A stretch of DNA of 64,000 nucleotides, from NCBI RefSeq assembly GCF_007830635.1, contig NZ_VLLA01000004.1, positions 248,001-312,000 on the forward strand, read 5' to 3'. This document shows, piece after piece, positions 35,433-44,691 of this stretch. The first letter of the stretch is position 1. Each line of letters starts with the position of its first letter. The position numbers were made by a program, and so were the translations under genes. The notes beneath the pieces were generated by a model. The model was not told where the DNA came from and ran no database searches. It saw nothing but the letters and a program-made list of their open reading frames with translations. The stretch is from Bradyrhizobium huanghuaihaiense (GTDB lineage Bacteria > Pseudomonadota > Alphaproteobacteria > Rhizobiales > Xanthobacteraceae).

Positions 35433-36259
35433 TGGCCGCGAACGCCTTTGCCTTGCACGAACCGCCCGGCGAACGCGAAACCGCGCGCTGGGGTGTATCG
35501 GCGATGGTGATCGTGGCGTTGCATCTTGCTGTCGCACTGCTTGCGATGAATTGGCTGAAGCAGGTGCCGGACCAGGGCGTCAACATGCCGGCGATCCTCA
35601 TCGACATGACGCCGGAGACGTCGGCGCCGCAATCGACGCCGCTGGATATCGCGCCGGGACCGGTGATGGAGCAGGCGGATGCGTCGCCGCCCGAGCCGGT
35701 GCAGCAGCAGGCGGTCGAAGAGATGCTTGCACCGACACCGCCGCAGGAAAAGCCGGATGTGGTTGCGCCGCCGGAGCAGAAGCTCGAGCCAAGTCCGCCC
35801 AAGCCTGAGCCTGCGAAAATTGAGCCCGTGGAGAAGCCGGCGCCGGCAAAGCCCAGGGTGGTGCGCCCCGACGCCCGGAAGCCGTCGGAGGCGCCGCCCG
35901 CTCCCCGCACCAGCGCGCCGCCGCGCGCGGAACGCCAGGCCCCGCTGGCCTCCGCCGTGAGTGCGGGCGCGGTCGCTTCCGCGATGGCGACCTATTACCA
36001 GCGCGTCCGTGCGCACCTGATGCGCTTCCACCAGTATCCGGCAAGTGCCAATGGTCAGAAAGGTGTCGTCAGGCTGAGCTTCACGCTCGGCCGCGGCGGC
36101 CAGGTGCTGTCCAGCCGCGTCAGCGGATCGTCGGGCGTTGCGGCGCTCGACGCCCAGGCCGCGGCAATGGTGCGTCAGGCGCAACCATTTCCAGCAATGC
36201 CGCCCGAGATCACCTATGCGACGGTCCCCATCAACATCCCGGTGATCTTCGGGAGGTGA
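35432..36259 (+). CDS. tonB: TonB energy-transducer protein
   Basis: This 275-residue protein has an N-terminal membrane anchor (SAMVIVALHLAVALLAMNWL), a long proline/lysine/glutamate-rich spacer (about residues 50-180, with PEPAKIEPVEKPAPAKP) and a C-terminal TonB domain (RVRAHLMRFHQYPASANGQ, SFTLGRGGQVLSSRVSGSSG). It passes energy to HmuR. The spacer length suits spanning the periplasm. A hairpin follows the stop. Confidence 0.92.
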   Translation: MAANAFALHEPPGERETARWGVSAMVIVALHLAVALLAMNWLKQVPDQGVNMPAILIDMTPETSAPQSTPLDIAPGPVMEQADASPPEPVQQQAVEEMLAPTPPQEKPDVVAPPEQKLEPSPPKPEPAKIEPVEKPAPAKPRVVRPDARKPSEAPPAPRTSAPPRAERQAPLASAVSAGAVASAMATYYQRVRAHLMRFHQYPASANGQKGVVRLSFTLGRGGQVLSSRVSGSSGVAALDAQAAAMVRQAQPFPAMPPEITYATVPINIPVIFGR

Positions 36260-36264
36260 CCGGG

Positions 36265-36293
36265 CTCCTCTCCCGCGCGAAGCGGGAGAGGAG
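36265..36293. terminator. Hairpin after tonB
   Basis: CTCCTCTCCCGC (36265-36276) pairs with GCGGGAGAGGAG (36282-36293) in a perfect 12-bp stem. It lies between convergent tonB and the phytase-like gene, where a bidirectional terminator is expected. Confidence 0.7.
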
Positions 36294-36304
36294 AGAGCGT
36301 CGCC

Positions 36305-37660
36305 TTACTTCGCCTTCAGGAAGTCCGCGACCTCGAGCAGCATGAACTCGTCGTCATCGGCCTTGTTGGGATCGCGGCTGGAGGAGAACGGAAGGTTGTT
36401 GTCGTTGCCGACGATGATGTGGGTGTCGTCGACGCGATCGACGTTCTCGATGGTGAAGAACGGGAAGGTGTAGACGCCGTCATTCAGCGTCTTCTTCGCC
36501 TTCTTGTCGGGATCCTGGATCTTCATCAGGTCGATATAGCCGATCTTGCGTACGGGCTTGCCGACATTGGCGTCGGAGAGCTCGATCTTGTAGACGCGCT
36601 TGAACTTGGCGATGTCGGGGAAGCAGTTCTCGCCGCGCTGGCCTTGCGGGCAGGCCTTGTCGGCGGTGCCTTCGCCGTTGTCGCGCTCGATGATGAGGCC
36701 GGAGGCCTGATCGATCATGTTGAAGTCGCCGACGGCGTTGCCGTTCTGCTCGAACACATACTGCCAGTAGCGGCCGGTGAACTTCTCGGCGGCGACGTCG
36801 AATTCGAGGATGCGCGAGGCTTCCTTGCCGTCGACCTTCTCCCAGTCCTTCTTGTCGGCATCCCACAGCGGCCCCTCGAGCAGGCCGTAGAGGAACCTGC
36901 CGTCCTTCGACGCGGCGAAGCCCTCATAGCCCTTGGAGCGGCGGAGGTTGACGTTGGTGTAGGTCGCGCCCGGCGCGCCCGGCGTCGCGACGGCCCAGTT
37001 GTCCGGCGAGCGCACCGGCTTGCCGTCGGCAACCGTCTCGAACACGCCGAGGATTTTTCCGGTCTTGTCCGCCTTCAGGATGTAGGGGCCGAACTCGTCG
37101 CCGATCCAGAAGGTGTCGCCGATGATCTGGAAGCCCTCGGTGTCGAAATCAGAGCCGGTGAGGTAACGCTTCTGCGTGTCCTCATGCACGATGCGGAACG
37201 GGACCTTCTTGTCGGGGTCGTGCAGGAAGATGGTCTCCTGGCGCTCGATCTTGCCGTTGGCCCAGTCCATCTTGTAGCGGTTCAGGTACAGCATCGAATC
37301 CGGCGAGTTGGCGCGTGCGCCCATTCCGTTGTCGGTGATCACCCAGTAGCTGCCGTCGGGCATGTGCTTGATGCCGGAATGGCCCTGCAGCGGCTGGCCC
37401 TTGAACGGCAGCGACACGCCGGTCGGACGCTCATAGGACTTGCCCATGACGGTGCCGAGCGCGTCGACGCGTTTTCCCGTGGTGTACTTGCCGGAGGTCT
37501 TGAGATCGGCCGGCGCATCCGCCGGCGCGTCGATGAAGGTAGCGGCCGGCATCACCACGTGGCCGGCGAGCTTGGCCGGAAATTCGCCCTCGTTCTGGGC
37601 GAGCGCGGTGCTCGCGGTGAGAATGATCGTTGCGACGGTGCTGAGAAAAGTCGCGCGCAT
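36305..37660 (-). CDS. Esterase-like/phytase-like secreted protein
   Basis: This 451-residue protein has a signal peptide (TVATIILTASTALAQNEG) and a beta-propeller-like domain resembling the esterase-like activity of phytase family: GHSGIKHMPDGSYWVITDNG, TEGFQIIGDTFWIGDEFGP and EGFAASKDGRFLYGLLEGP. The aspartates and glutamates in these loops could bind calcium. Predicted to act in the periplasm on phosphate esters or related substrates; the substrate is not known. It converges on tonB, from which it is separated by a hairpin. Confidence 0.83.
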   Translation of the reverse strand: MRATFLSTVATIILTASTALAQNEGEFPAKLAGHVVMPAATFIDAPADAPADLKTSGKYTTGKRVDALGTVMGKSYERPTGVSLPFKGQPLQGHSGIKHMPDGSYWVITDNGMGARANSPDSMLYLNRYKMDWANGKIERQETIFLHDPDKKVPFRIVHEDTQKRYLTGSDFDTEGFQIIGDTFWIGDEFGPYILKADKTGKILGVFETVADGKPVRSPDNWAVATPGAPGATYTNVNLRRSKGYEGFAASKDGRFLYGLLEGPLWDADKKDWEKVDGKEASRILEFDVAAEKFTGRYWQYVFEQNGNAVGDFNMIDQASGLIIERDNGEGTADKACPQGQRGENCFPDIAKFKRVYKIELSDANVGKPVRKIGYIDLMKIQDPDKKAKKTLNDGVYTFPFFTIENVDRVDDTHIIVGNDNNLPFSSSRDPNKADDDEFMLLEVADFLKAK

Positions 37661-37788
37661 GTGCGTCTCCTGTTGGCGGACGCACGCCTTATGCGGATGG
37701 CGTATTGCAGTTTTGTGAAGCCGGGCGAAAGGCCGCAGCTCGGGCCCCGGGACGACGTCCGGGGCTTGGCTTTACCTGCTGCCGAGCA

Positions 37789-37974
37789 TTATCCGCCGTA
37801 ACACGGTTTGCCGGACATCTTCATAGCGCGGCTGCATCGCGGGAGGTTGTTCGCCTGTGGTTGCTTGGTGCTCTTCTTGGCGGAAGTCGAGCTTCCTCCG
37901 GTCTGCGCCTGCACGCTGGATGCGGCAGGGATGAGAAGCAAAGTCGCGACGACGATCAGGGCCAAAGTCTTCAT
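37789..37974 (-). CDS. Small secreted protein, Ser/Lys-rich
   Basis: This 61-residue protein has a signal peptide (TLALIVVATLLLIPAASSVQA) and a 40-residue mature part ending NLPRCSRAMKMSGKPCYGG with two cysteines. A TGGAGCATTTGAC stretch precedes the ATG at 37974. A longer frame running into 38148 reads through a permease fragment and is not supported. I do not recognise a family. Confidence 0.6.
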   Translation of the reverse strand: MKTLALIVVATLLLIPAASSVQAQTGGSSTSAKKSTKQPQANNLPRCSRAMKMSGKPCYGG

Positions 37975-38107
37975 GTCAAATGCTCCAGAAAAAATAGACA
38001 ATGCCCTGGAGCCTATGCAGGAGATCGTCGGGTGTAAAGACGTCGCGGAAGCGCGAAGGCGTGCTTGTACGGCGCCTTCGATCGCCTCAAGGCTTGGTTT
38101 CAGATGC

Positions 38108-38178
38108 TCCTTTACCGCGCCGGTCAATGGCGACACGTAATAATCCACGAACAGCGAGTAGAAGATCGCAACCGGCAG
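38108..38178 (-). pseudogene. Remnant of an ABC permease C-terminus
   Basis: These 71 bases align without gaps to 40257-40327, the 3' end of the MalG-type permease gene, with roughly five in six bases identical. Translated on the minus strand they give a stretch like LPVAIFYSLFVDYYVSPLTG, followed by AVKE and then an extension where the intact gene stops. No other part of a permease is present here, so it is a decayed partial copy lying next to the hydrolase gene. Confidence 0.7.
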
Positions 38179-38218
38179 CGTAGCCGCCGGCGCGGCAACC
38201 TCGCGAAATCCGACAAGG

Positions 38219-39220
38219 TCAGGCGATCTTGCGGGCGAGGAAATCGCGGATCAGGGGAGTGACCTCGTCGAACCTGTCCTCGAGCAGGAAATGGCCGGAG
38301 TTGATCAGATGAAACTCCACCTGGGGCAGGTCGCGCTTGTAGGGATGGGCGCCATCGGCAGGGAAGATGAAATCGTTCTTGCCCCAGACGATCAGCGTCG
38401 GCGGCTTGTGCTTGCGGAAGTAGGCCTGCACCGCCGGATACAGCGGCAGATTGGTCCGGTAATCGTAGAACATGTCCAGCTGGATGTCGTTATTGCCCGG
38501 CCGGTCCAGCAGCGCCTGATCATGGACCCAGTTGTCCGGCGAGATCCGGCCCGCGTCCGACATGCCGTCGGTGTACTGGAATTTCGTCGTCTCCAGCGTC
38601 AGCAGTTTCATCAACGCCTGACGGCTTGTCGCTGACCCGTCGGCCCAGTATTGCTTGATCGGATTCCAGAACTCCTTCAGTCCTTCATCGTAGGCGTTGC
38701 CGTTCTGGACGATGAGGCCGCTGATGCGCTCGGGATGCTTCAGCGCCAGCCGCCAGCCCACCGGAGCACCGTAATCCATGACATACATCGCGTAGCGCTT
38801 GACGCCGAGCTGGTCGAGCAGACCATCGACGAGCTCGCCGAAGCGATCGAACGTGTACTTGAATGAGGCGCGCGGCGGCATGTCGCTCTGGCCGTAGCCG
38901 GGATAATCGGGAGCGATCACATGGTACCGGTCCGCGAGCGCCGGGATCAGGTTGCGAAACATGTGGGAGGAGGTCGGAAAGCCGTGCAGCAGCAGCACCA
39001 CGGGCGCATCCTTCGGCCCGGCTTCACGGTAGAAGATATTGATCCCGTCGATGGTCTTGGTGCGATGGTACGTGACCGGATAGCCGCCGGTCCCGGAGCG
39101 ATCGTGTTGCGGTTTCGCCGCGGCAGCCGGCGTAGCGGCGCCAACGGCAACCCCGGACAAGCCAAGGACGAGGTGTCGGCGATCGAGGCCGGCTGATAGA
39201 CGTGTGATGTTCTCGGTCAT
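38219..39220 (-). CDS. Alpha/beta hydrolase, epoxide-hydrolase/dehalogenase-like
   Basis: This 333-residue enzyme has a twin-arginine-like signal ([20 protein letters not shown]) and an alpha/beta-hydrolase fold: oxyanion motif [17 protein letters not shown], nucleophile elbow [14 protein letters not shown] where Asp is the likely nucleophile, acid-region [13 protein letters not shown], and the late His in NSGHFLLED. An Asp nucleophile is typical of epoxide hydrolases and haloalkane dehalogenases. The start at 39220 is chosen because it begins the signal. It is divergent from a LysR regulator that probably controls it. Confidence 0.85.
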   Translation of the reverse strand: MTENITRLSAGLDRRHLVLGLSGVAVGAATPAAAAKPQHDRSGTGGYPVTYHRTKTIDGINIFYREAGPKDAPVVLLLHGFPTSSHMFRNLIPALADRYHVIAPDYPGYGQSDMPPRASFKYTFDRFGELVDGLLDQLGVKRYAMYVMDYGAPVGWRLALKHPERISGLIVQNGNAYDEGLKEFWNPIKQYWADGSATSRQALMKLLTLETTKFQYTDGMSDAGRISPDNWVHDQALLDRPGNNDIQLDMFYDYRTNLPLYPAVQAYFRKHKPPTLIVWGKNDFIFPADGAHPYKRDLPQVEFHLINSGHFLLEDRFDEVTPLIRDFLARKIA

Positions 39221-39353
39221 GATTATTTTCCAGGCAAGCTTCCAGCCGTCCCATTCCAAAGTCCGCGGCAAGCTTCGGGTAACCGATTGCGACCGCCCGG
39301 ATCAGTCCATATGATCGAGAAGCTACTTCTCAGGTTACGGAAAGACGCGTCTG

Positions 39354-40247
39354 ATGGACCGGCTGGAGGCGATGTCGGTGATCATCGCCGTCAATGATAC
39401 AGGAAGCTTCTCGGCAGCCTCCCGGCGCCTCCATATGCCGGTCGCAACAGTCAGCCGAACGGTTGCCGAGCTGGAGACGCGACTGAACGCCCAGCTGTTT
39501 CAGAGGTCGTCGCGCCAGATGACGCTGACCGATGCGGGACGATCCTATATCGAGGCCTGCAAGCGGATCATCGAGCAGGTGGACGATGCCGAGAGGGAGG
39601 TCTCCGGCGAGTACAGAAGTCCGAGGGGCGATCTCGCGGTCACGTCGCCGTGGGGACTGGGCCACATGCATCTTCTGCCGATTGCGCTCGAGTTCATGGA
39701 GGCTTATCCCGAGATCGCACTGCGGCTCGTCCTCACCGACCGCATCGTCAACACTGTCGACGAGAATATCGATGTTTCGATTCGAATCGGCAGTCTGCCG
39801 GACAGCAACCTGATCGCGACCCGGGTTGGCTCGGTCCGGTTCGTGCTCTGCGCCAGTCCCGGATACCTCACGAAGCGGGGGCATCCCAACGAGCCCGCCG
39901 ATCTCGCGTCGCACGATTGTATCGGCGTCGACAGCCATGCGGCGCAGAAGAGTTGGAAGTTCGTCCAAAACGGCAGCGAAGTCACGGTGCCGATACGGTC
40001 GAGATTGACGGTGAGCGATTCGGAGGCGGCGATCGAAGCTTCCGTCGCAGGTGCCGGCATCACGCGCGTGATGTCCTACAAGATGGAGGCTGCGCGGCGT
40101 GCCGGCAAGCTCGTCCTCATGCTGGAGGAATTCGAGCAGGAGCCCTGGCCCGTGCATATCATCTATGCGGAGCGAAAGCCTGCGCCGCTCAAGCTCCGCG
40201 CCTTTCTGGATTGGGCCACCCCGCGCCTCAAGGCCCGGCTGGCCTAA
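39354..40247 (+). CDS. LysR-family transcriptional regulator
   Basis: This 297-residue regulator has the N-terminal winged helix (SFSAASRRLHMPVATVSRTV then ELETRLNAQLFQRSSRQMTL) and a C-terminal inducer-binding domain (LVLTDRIVNTVDENIDVSIR). It is divergent from the hydrolase with a 133-base gap, the usual layout for control of the neighbour. Its stop lies five bases from the convergent permease end. Confidence 0.9.
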   Translation: MDRLEAMSVIIAVNDTGSFSAASRRLHMPVATVSRTVAELETRLNAQLFQRSSRQMTLTDAGRSYIEACKRIIEQVDDAEREVSGEYRSPRGDLAVTSPWGLGHMHLLPIALEFMEAYPEIALRLVLTDRIVNTVDENIDVSIRIGSLPDSNLIATRVGSVRFVLCASPGYLTKRGHPNEPADLASHDCIGVDSHAAQKSWKFVQNGSEVTVPIRSRLTVSDSEAAIEASVAGAGITRVMSYKMEAARRAGKLVLMLEEFEQEPWPVHIIYAERKPAPLKLRAFLDWATPRLKARLA

Positions 40248-40252
40248 TTTGG

Positions 40253-41149
40253 CTATTCCTTTACCGCACCTGTCAGGGACGACACGTAGTAGTCCACGAA
40301 CAGCGAATAGAAGATTGCGACCGGCAGCGAGCCGAGCAGCGAGCCCGCCATCAGCGCACCCCATTGGTAGACGTCGCCGGTGACGAGCTCGGTCAGGATC
40401 GCGACCGGCACGGTCTTGTTGGCGCCGCTCTGGATGAAGGCGAGCGCGTAGATGAACTCGTTCCAGGACAGCGTGAAGGAGAAGATGCCGGCCGAGATCA
40501 GGCCGGGCACCGCCAGCGGCAGCGTGATCCGGCGCAGGATCTGGAGGCGCGTGGCGCCATCGACCAGCGCACATTCCTCGAGCTCGTAGGGGATCGACTT
40601 GAAATAACCGATCAGGAGCCAGGTGCAGAACGGCACCAGGAAGGTCGGATAGACCAGGATCAGGGCCAACGGCGAGTCGAACAGGCCGAACTGCACCACG
40701 ACGGTCGCGAGCGGAATGAACAGGATCGACGGCGGTACGAGATAGGCCAGATAGATGCCGAGGCCGACATAGGGACTGCCGCGGAAACGCAGGCGTTCGA
40801 TCGCATAGGCCGCCAGCGTAGACGCGATCAGCGACAGCGTGGTCGAGCCGATCGCGACCAGCATCGTCGTTTTCAGCCAGTGCGGATAGGCGGTGTTGAA
40901 CAGCAGATGCTTGATGTGCGCGAGCGTGGGCGAGGAGATCCAGAACGGGTTGTTATCCCGGTAGTTCATCAGCTCGGCGTTCGGCTTGAACGAGGTGATC
41001 GCCATCCAGTAGAACGGAAACAGCAGGATCAGCACGAAGCAGCCGAGCGGCAGATAGATCATCATCAGCCGCCGCAGCCCGGAATCCCAGGCCATGGTGT
41101 CGGGTGCGGCTTTGGTGACGGCGGAGCCTTGCGCGAGGGTGTCAGTCAT
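40253..41149 (-). CDS. Carbohydrate ABC transporter permease, MalG type
   Basis: This 298-residue permease has six membrane segments (MMIYLPLGCFVLILLFPFYW first) and the EAA loop LEECALVDGATRLQILRRIT. It ends with FVDYYVSSLTGAVKE. Its start overlaps the upstream permease by eight bases, so they are coupled. It is the last gene of an operon with a dehydrogenase, a binding protein and two permeases and no ATPase. The substrate is not known. Confidence 0.88.
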   Translation of the reverse strand: MTDTLAQGSAVTKAAPDTMAWDSGLRRLMMIYLPLGCFVLILLFPFYWMAITSFKPNAELMNYRDNNPFWISSPTLAHIKHLLFNTAYPHWLKTTMLVAIGSTTLSLIASTLAAYAIERLRFRGSPYVGLGIYLAYLVPPSILFIPLATVVVQFGLFDSPLALILVYPTFLVPFCTWLLIGYFKSIPYELEECALVDGATRLQILRRITLPLAVPGLISAGIFSFTLSWNEFIYALAFIQSGANKTVPVAILTELVTGDVYQWGALMAGSLLGSLPVAIFYSLFVDYYVSSLTGAVKE

Positions 41150-42098
41150 TGGCCTCTCCCTGCTGCCATTTGCGGCGCGCCAGGCCGAAATAGGAGAACA
41201 GCGTCGCGAACACCAGGAACGGGATCATCGACACCGCGATCGCGGCGCCTTCGCCGAGCTCGCCGCCGGCGATGCCGCGCTGGAACGCCAGCGTCGCCAA
41301 GAGGTGGGTCGAGTTCACCGGACCGCCCCGGGTGATGGCGTAGACGAGCTGGAAGTCGGTGAAGGTGAAGATGATCGAGAACGTCATGACGATGGCGAGG
41401 ATCGGCATCATCATCGGGAAGGTGATGTAGCGGAAACGCTGCCAGGCGCTGGCGCCGTCGAGCATCGCGGCCTCGTACAGCGAGGGCGAGATGGTCTGCA
41501 GGCCCGCCAGCAGCGAGATCGCGACGAAGGGAATGCCGCGCCAGATATTGGCGGCGATCAGCGAGAACCGCGCCGGCCAGGGCGAGCCGAGGAAGTCGAT
41601 ATTGCTCGACTTCCAGTGCAGCACGTCGACCAGCAGATACGAGATGATCGAGAATTGCGGATCGTAGATCCACCAGAACGCCAGCGCCGAGAGCACCGTC
41701 GGCACGATCCAGGGCAAGAGCACGATGGCGCGCAGCACGCTCTTGAACGGGAAATGGTTGTTGAGCAGCAGCGCGAGCCAGAAGCCGAGCGCGAACTTTC
41801 CGAAGGTCGCGATCCCCGTGTAGAACACGCTGTAGAACACCGCGTTCCACCACAAGGGATCGGTCAGCAGATACTGGAAATTCTCGAGGCCGACGAAGAT
41901 GCCGCGCCGCCCGATCGTGGTGTCGGTGAAGGCGAGCCAGACGCCGAGGCCGAGCGGATAGGTGAGGAAGACGGCGAGCAGCCCGAGCGCCGGCGCAAGG
42001 CACATCACGATCAGGAACGGCTTGTAGTCGAACAGCCGCACGAGCCACGACGGCTGCCGCTGCGCCAGCGCGGGGGAAGAGAGGGTCGTCACGGACAT
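41142..42098 (-). CDS. Carbohydrate ABC transporter permease, MalF type
   Basis: This 318-residue permease has six membrane segments beginning near FLIVMCLAPALGLLAVFLTY and an EAA loop LYEAAMLDGASAWQRFRYIT followed by FPMMMP. It matches the CUT1 class. The upstream intergenic gap to the binding-protein gene holds an inverted-repeat element. Partner is the MalG-type permease that overlaps its end. Confidence 0.89.
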   Translation of the reverse strand: MSVTTLSSPALAQRQPSWLVRLFDYKPFLIVMCLAPALGLLAVFLTYPLGLGVWLAFTDTTIGRRGIFVGLENFQYLLTDPLWWNAVFYSVFYTGIATFGKFALGFWLALLLNNHFPFKSVLRAIVLLPWIVPTVLSALAFWWIYDPQFSIISYLLVDVLHWKSSNIDFLGSPWPARFSLIAANIWRGIPFVAISLLAGLQTISPSLYEAAMLDGASAWQRFRYITFPMMMPILAIVMTFSIIFTFTDFQLVYAITRGGPVNSTHLLATLAFQRGIAGGELGEGAAIAVSMIPFLVFATLFSYFGLARRKWQQGEAND

Positions 42099-42132
42099 TA
42101 GGGCGTTGTCCTGTTCTAAGCTTTCACCACGT

Positions 42133-42218
42133 CGTCATTGCGAGGAGCGAAGCGACGAAGCAATCCAGGCTGTCGCTGCGGGGACGGACTGGATTGCTTC
42201 GCTTCGCTCGCAATGACG
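42133..42218. repeat. Inverted repeat between binding-protein and permease genes
   Basis: The element starts CGTCATTGCGAGGAGCGAAG and ends with CTTCGCTCGCAATGACG. Inner arms are GAAGCAATCCAG and CTGGATTGCTTC. It occupies the gap inside the minus-strand operon and could form a large RNA hairpin. It is the same family as 16995, 53488 and 55863. Confidence 0.85.
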
Positions 42219-42222
42219 GTCT

Positions 42223-43563
42223 CTATCTCTGCCGCCGGAAGTACCGCTTGCAGCGCTGCTCGGCTTCCGCGGCCGCGGCTTCCGGCGTGGCAGCGCCGGT
42301 GGCGACGGACGCACACATCTGAATCAGCACATAGTCGGCGCTGACCGCGCCGGTCGCGGTCGAGATCGGGCCCTTGTAGCCGTCATAGTAGGTGCTGTTC
42401 ATCGTGTCCTTGAACAGCCTCACCTTGGGATCCTGCGACCACACGGCGGCCTCGGCATAGGCGGCCAGCGGCTGGGACCAGTAGCCCGAGTTGGCATTGA
42501 GCCACGGCTCGTACTGGTCCTTTTCCAGCATGTATTGCAGGAAGGCCTTTGCGGCGTTGGGGTACGGGCTGTGCTTGAACACCATGGCGTTCAGCGTCAG
42601 GCCCGCCATCGGCGAGACCTTGGCGAGACCCTTGGGCAGCAGCTGATGCTCGCTGTCCTCGGCAATCGCCTTCGTCGCCGGGTCGTTCTTCAGTGAGAAA
42701 TACAGCGAGACGCCGTTGGCGGTCAGGAAGATCTCCTGCGAGGAATAGGCGCGGTTGTTGCTGACGTCGTTCCATGACGGCGTGCCGGCGATGAAGGTCG
42801 GGTATACCTCCTTGACCCAGTTCAGGGCGGCGATCGTCTCCTTGCTGTTGATGATGACGTTGCCTTCCTCGTCGAGCAGCGAGGCGTTGTGCGACCACAG
42901 CGCCCAGTTGGCGAAGCCGTTGCCGTCGCCCTTGGCGTTGCCGAGTGCGAAACCGGCCGGCTTGCCGGCCTTGTGCAGCTTGCGGCACAGGTCGAGAATT
43001 CCGGCATGATCTTCCGGCACCTTGTCGAAGCCGACCGATTGCAGGGCCGATTTGCGGTAGATCAGGGGACCCGCAGTGGCGCCGAACGGCAGTCCGATCC
43101 AGGCCTCGCTCTTGTTCTTCTTGCCGTAGCGTTGCGCCAGCGGCAGCCAGCCGCCATAGCGCTTGCCGAGATAGTCGGCGACGTCGGTGAGCTCGATCAG
43201 CTTGTCGATGTAGATGTGAGGCGCGTCGGAGAAGCCGATGATGATGTCGGGGCCGGCGCCGGAATTCGAGGTCACCGCGGTCTGCTGGTTGATGTCTTCC
43301 CAGCCGACGAAGTCGACCTTGACCTCGACCCCGGTGTCCTTGGTGAACTTGGCCGCATTGGCGCGGAACACGTCCTCGTCGGCCTGGACGAAGCGTACCG
43401 GGCGCAGCATGCGCAGCGATGCGCCCTTCTCGATCTCGAACTTGGGGGCCGTGACATCGGCCGCTTTGATATTGGATGTTTGCGCTGCAGCACCGGTGGC
43501 CGCGAGCGTTGCAGCGGACAGGCCCAGCGCCAAGGCATCACGACGTGTGATGTCGCTCCTCAT
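42223..43563 (-). CDS. Extracellular solute-binding protein of an ABC importer
   Basis: This 446-residue protein has a twin-arginine-like signal (ITRRDALALGLSAATLAATG) and family-1 binding-protein features: SLRMLRPVRFVQADEDVFRA, VDFVGWEDINQQTAVTSNSG and DIIIGFSDAPHIY early, and a PLAAYAEAAVWSQDPKVRLF segment late. It delivers a sugar or polyol-like ligand to the two permeases. It has no lipobox, so it is a free periplasmic protein. Confidence 0.87.
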   Translation of the reverse strand: MRSDITRRDALALGLSAATLAATGAAAQTSNIKAADVTAPKFEIEKGASLRMLRPVRFVQADEDVFRANAAKFTKDTGVEVKVDFVGWEDINQQTAVTSNSGAGPDIIIGFSDAPHIYIDKLIELTDVADYLGKRYGGWLPLAQRYGKKNKSEAWIGLPFGATAGPLIYRKSALQSVGFDKVPEDHAGILDLCRKLHKAGKPAGFALGNAKGDGNGFANWALWSHNASLLDEEGNVIINSKETIAALNWVKEVYPTFIAGTPSWNDVSNNRAYSSQEIFLTANGVSLYFSLKNDPATKAIAEDSEHQLLPKGLAKVSPMAGLTLNAMVFKHSPYPNAAKAFLQYMLEKDQYEPWLNANSGYWSQPLAAYAEAAVWSQDPKVRLFKDTMNSTYYDGYKGPISTATGAVSADYVLIQMCASVATGAATPEAAAAEAEQRCKRYFRRQR

Positions 43564-43647
43564 CAGTACCTCCCTATGTGTTCCCTTCCCGGCGTTGATC
43601 GCCGGTGAACGGCCGTTTCGGTCTTCGGCGCTTGTTGCGCCGGCCGC

Positions 43648-44691
43648 CTAGCTGTTCGGTCCGCGGTCCATGCTGACGGGCTGCCAGCGGCGGAGCGCGG
43701 TGTTCTGCAGCACCGACGGATTGACGCAGCTTACCGGCCACATGCCCTGAAGCACCAGTGACAATTCGTAGCCCACGCGGCGCTTGCGCGCCTCGTCGAA
43801 CCGTGCCGAGGCCGAGGCGACATGGGCGGTCAGGGTCACGTTCTCCATGCCGAGCAGCGGATTGTTGTGCGAAGGCGGTTCCTTCTCCAGCACGTCGAGG
43901 GCGGCGTGCGCGATCCACCCCTCCTGCAGCGCCTTGATCAGGCTCTCCTCGTCCACCGTGGCGCCGCGCCCGGTGTTGATGAAGATCGAGCCTTTCTTCA
44001 TCTGCCGAAAGTGCTTCTCGGTCAGCATGTGGTGCACCTCGGGCCGCGCGGGTGCGTGCATCGAGACGAAGTCGGATTGCGACAGCACCTCGCCCAGTGT
44101 CGCAGGGATCACGCCGTGGTCGTACATCAGCGTTTCCTGGATGAAGGGATCGTAGGCCATCATGCGCAGGCCGAAGGGCGCCGCGCGTTTCGCAACCGCG
44201 CGCGCGACGCGGCCGAACGAGATGAAGCCGAGCGTCTGGCCCATCAGCCTCGGGATCTTGAGCAGCGCCGGCCGGCCCTCGGCCCAGCGGCCGTCGCGCG
44301 CCATGCGGTCCTGCTCGACCAGGCGGCGGAAGCCGGCGAGCAGCAGCATCATGGCGTGGTCGGCGACCTCCTCGATGAAAGTGTCGGGAATGTTGGTGAC
44401 GGGAATTCCGCGGGCGGTGGCGGCCTTCACGTCGACGCTGTCCACGCCGACCGAGCCGAGCGTGATGACCTTGCAGCTCTGCAGGCTGTCGATGATGGTC
44501 TTGGTGATCGGGATGCCCTTGGCATAGATGGCATCGGCATCCTTGGCGGCGGCGATGAACTCGGCCTCGTTCGCGGGGGCTTCGACGATCTCGGCATCGA
44601 TCGGATCGAGCGCTTCGCGCTCAAAGGAATAATCGCTGCCCGCGACCGTGAAGCTCGCGCCCTTCGGCGTCACCACCTTGTATTTCGGCAT
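43648..44691 (-). CDS. 2-hydroxyacid dehydrogenase family, phosphoglycerate-dehydrogenase-like
   Basis: This 347-residue protein has the D-isomer-specific 2-hydroxyacid dehydrogenase layout: substrate domain with LGSVGVDSVDVKAATARGIP, catalytic Arg in FINTGRGATVDEESL, Glu region LDVLEKEPP and the His of NVTLTAHVASAS. The NAD-binding turn reads LGFISFGRVARAVAKRA, so two of the three glycines expected in GXGXXG are Ser and Ala. Coenzyme binding may be altered. It is the first gene of the ABC importer operon, which suggests it oxidises the imported compound or a derivative. Confidence 0.85.
   Translation of the reverse strand: MPKYKVVTPKGASFTVAGSDYSFEREALDPIDAEIVEAPANEAEFIAAAKDADAIYAKGIPITKTIIDSLQSCKVITLGSVGVDSVDVKAATARGIPVTNIPDTFIEEVADHAMMLLLAGFRRLVEQDRMARDGRWAEGRPALLKIPRLMGQTLGFISFGRVARAVAKRAAPFGLRMMAYDPFIQETLMYDHGVIPATLGEVLSQSDFVSMHAPARPEVHHMLTEKHFRQMKKGSIFINTGRGATVDEESLIKALQEGWIAHAALDVLEKEPPSHNNPLLGMENVTLTAHVASASARFDEARKRRVGYELSLVLQGMWPVSCVNPSVLQNTALRRWQPVSMDRGPNS

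Noticed and set aside
37789..38148. 119-residue form of the small secreted protein
   Set aside because: Its N-terminal part is the decayed permease fragment and the hydrophobic signal begins only at 37974.
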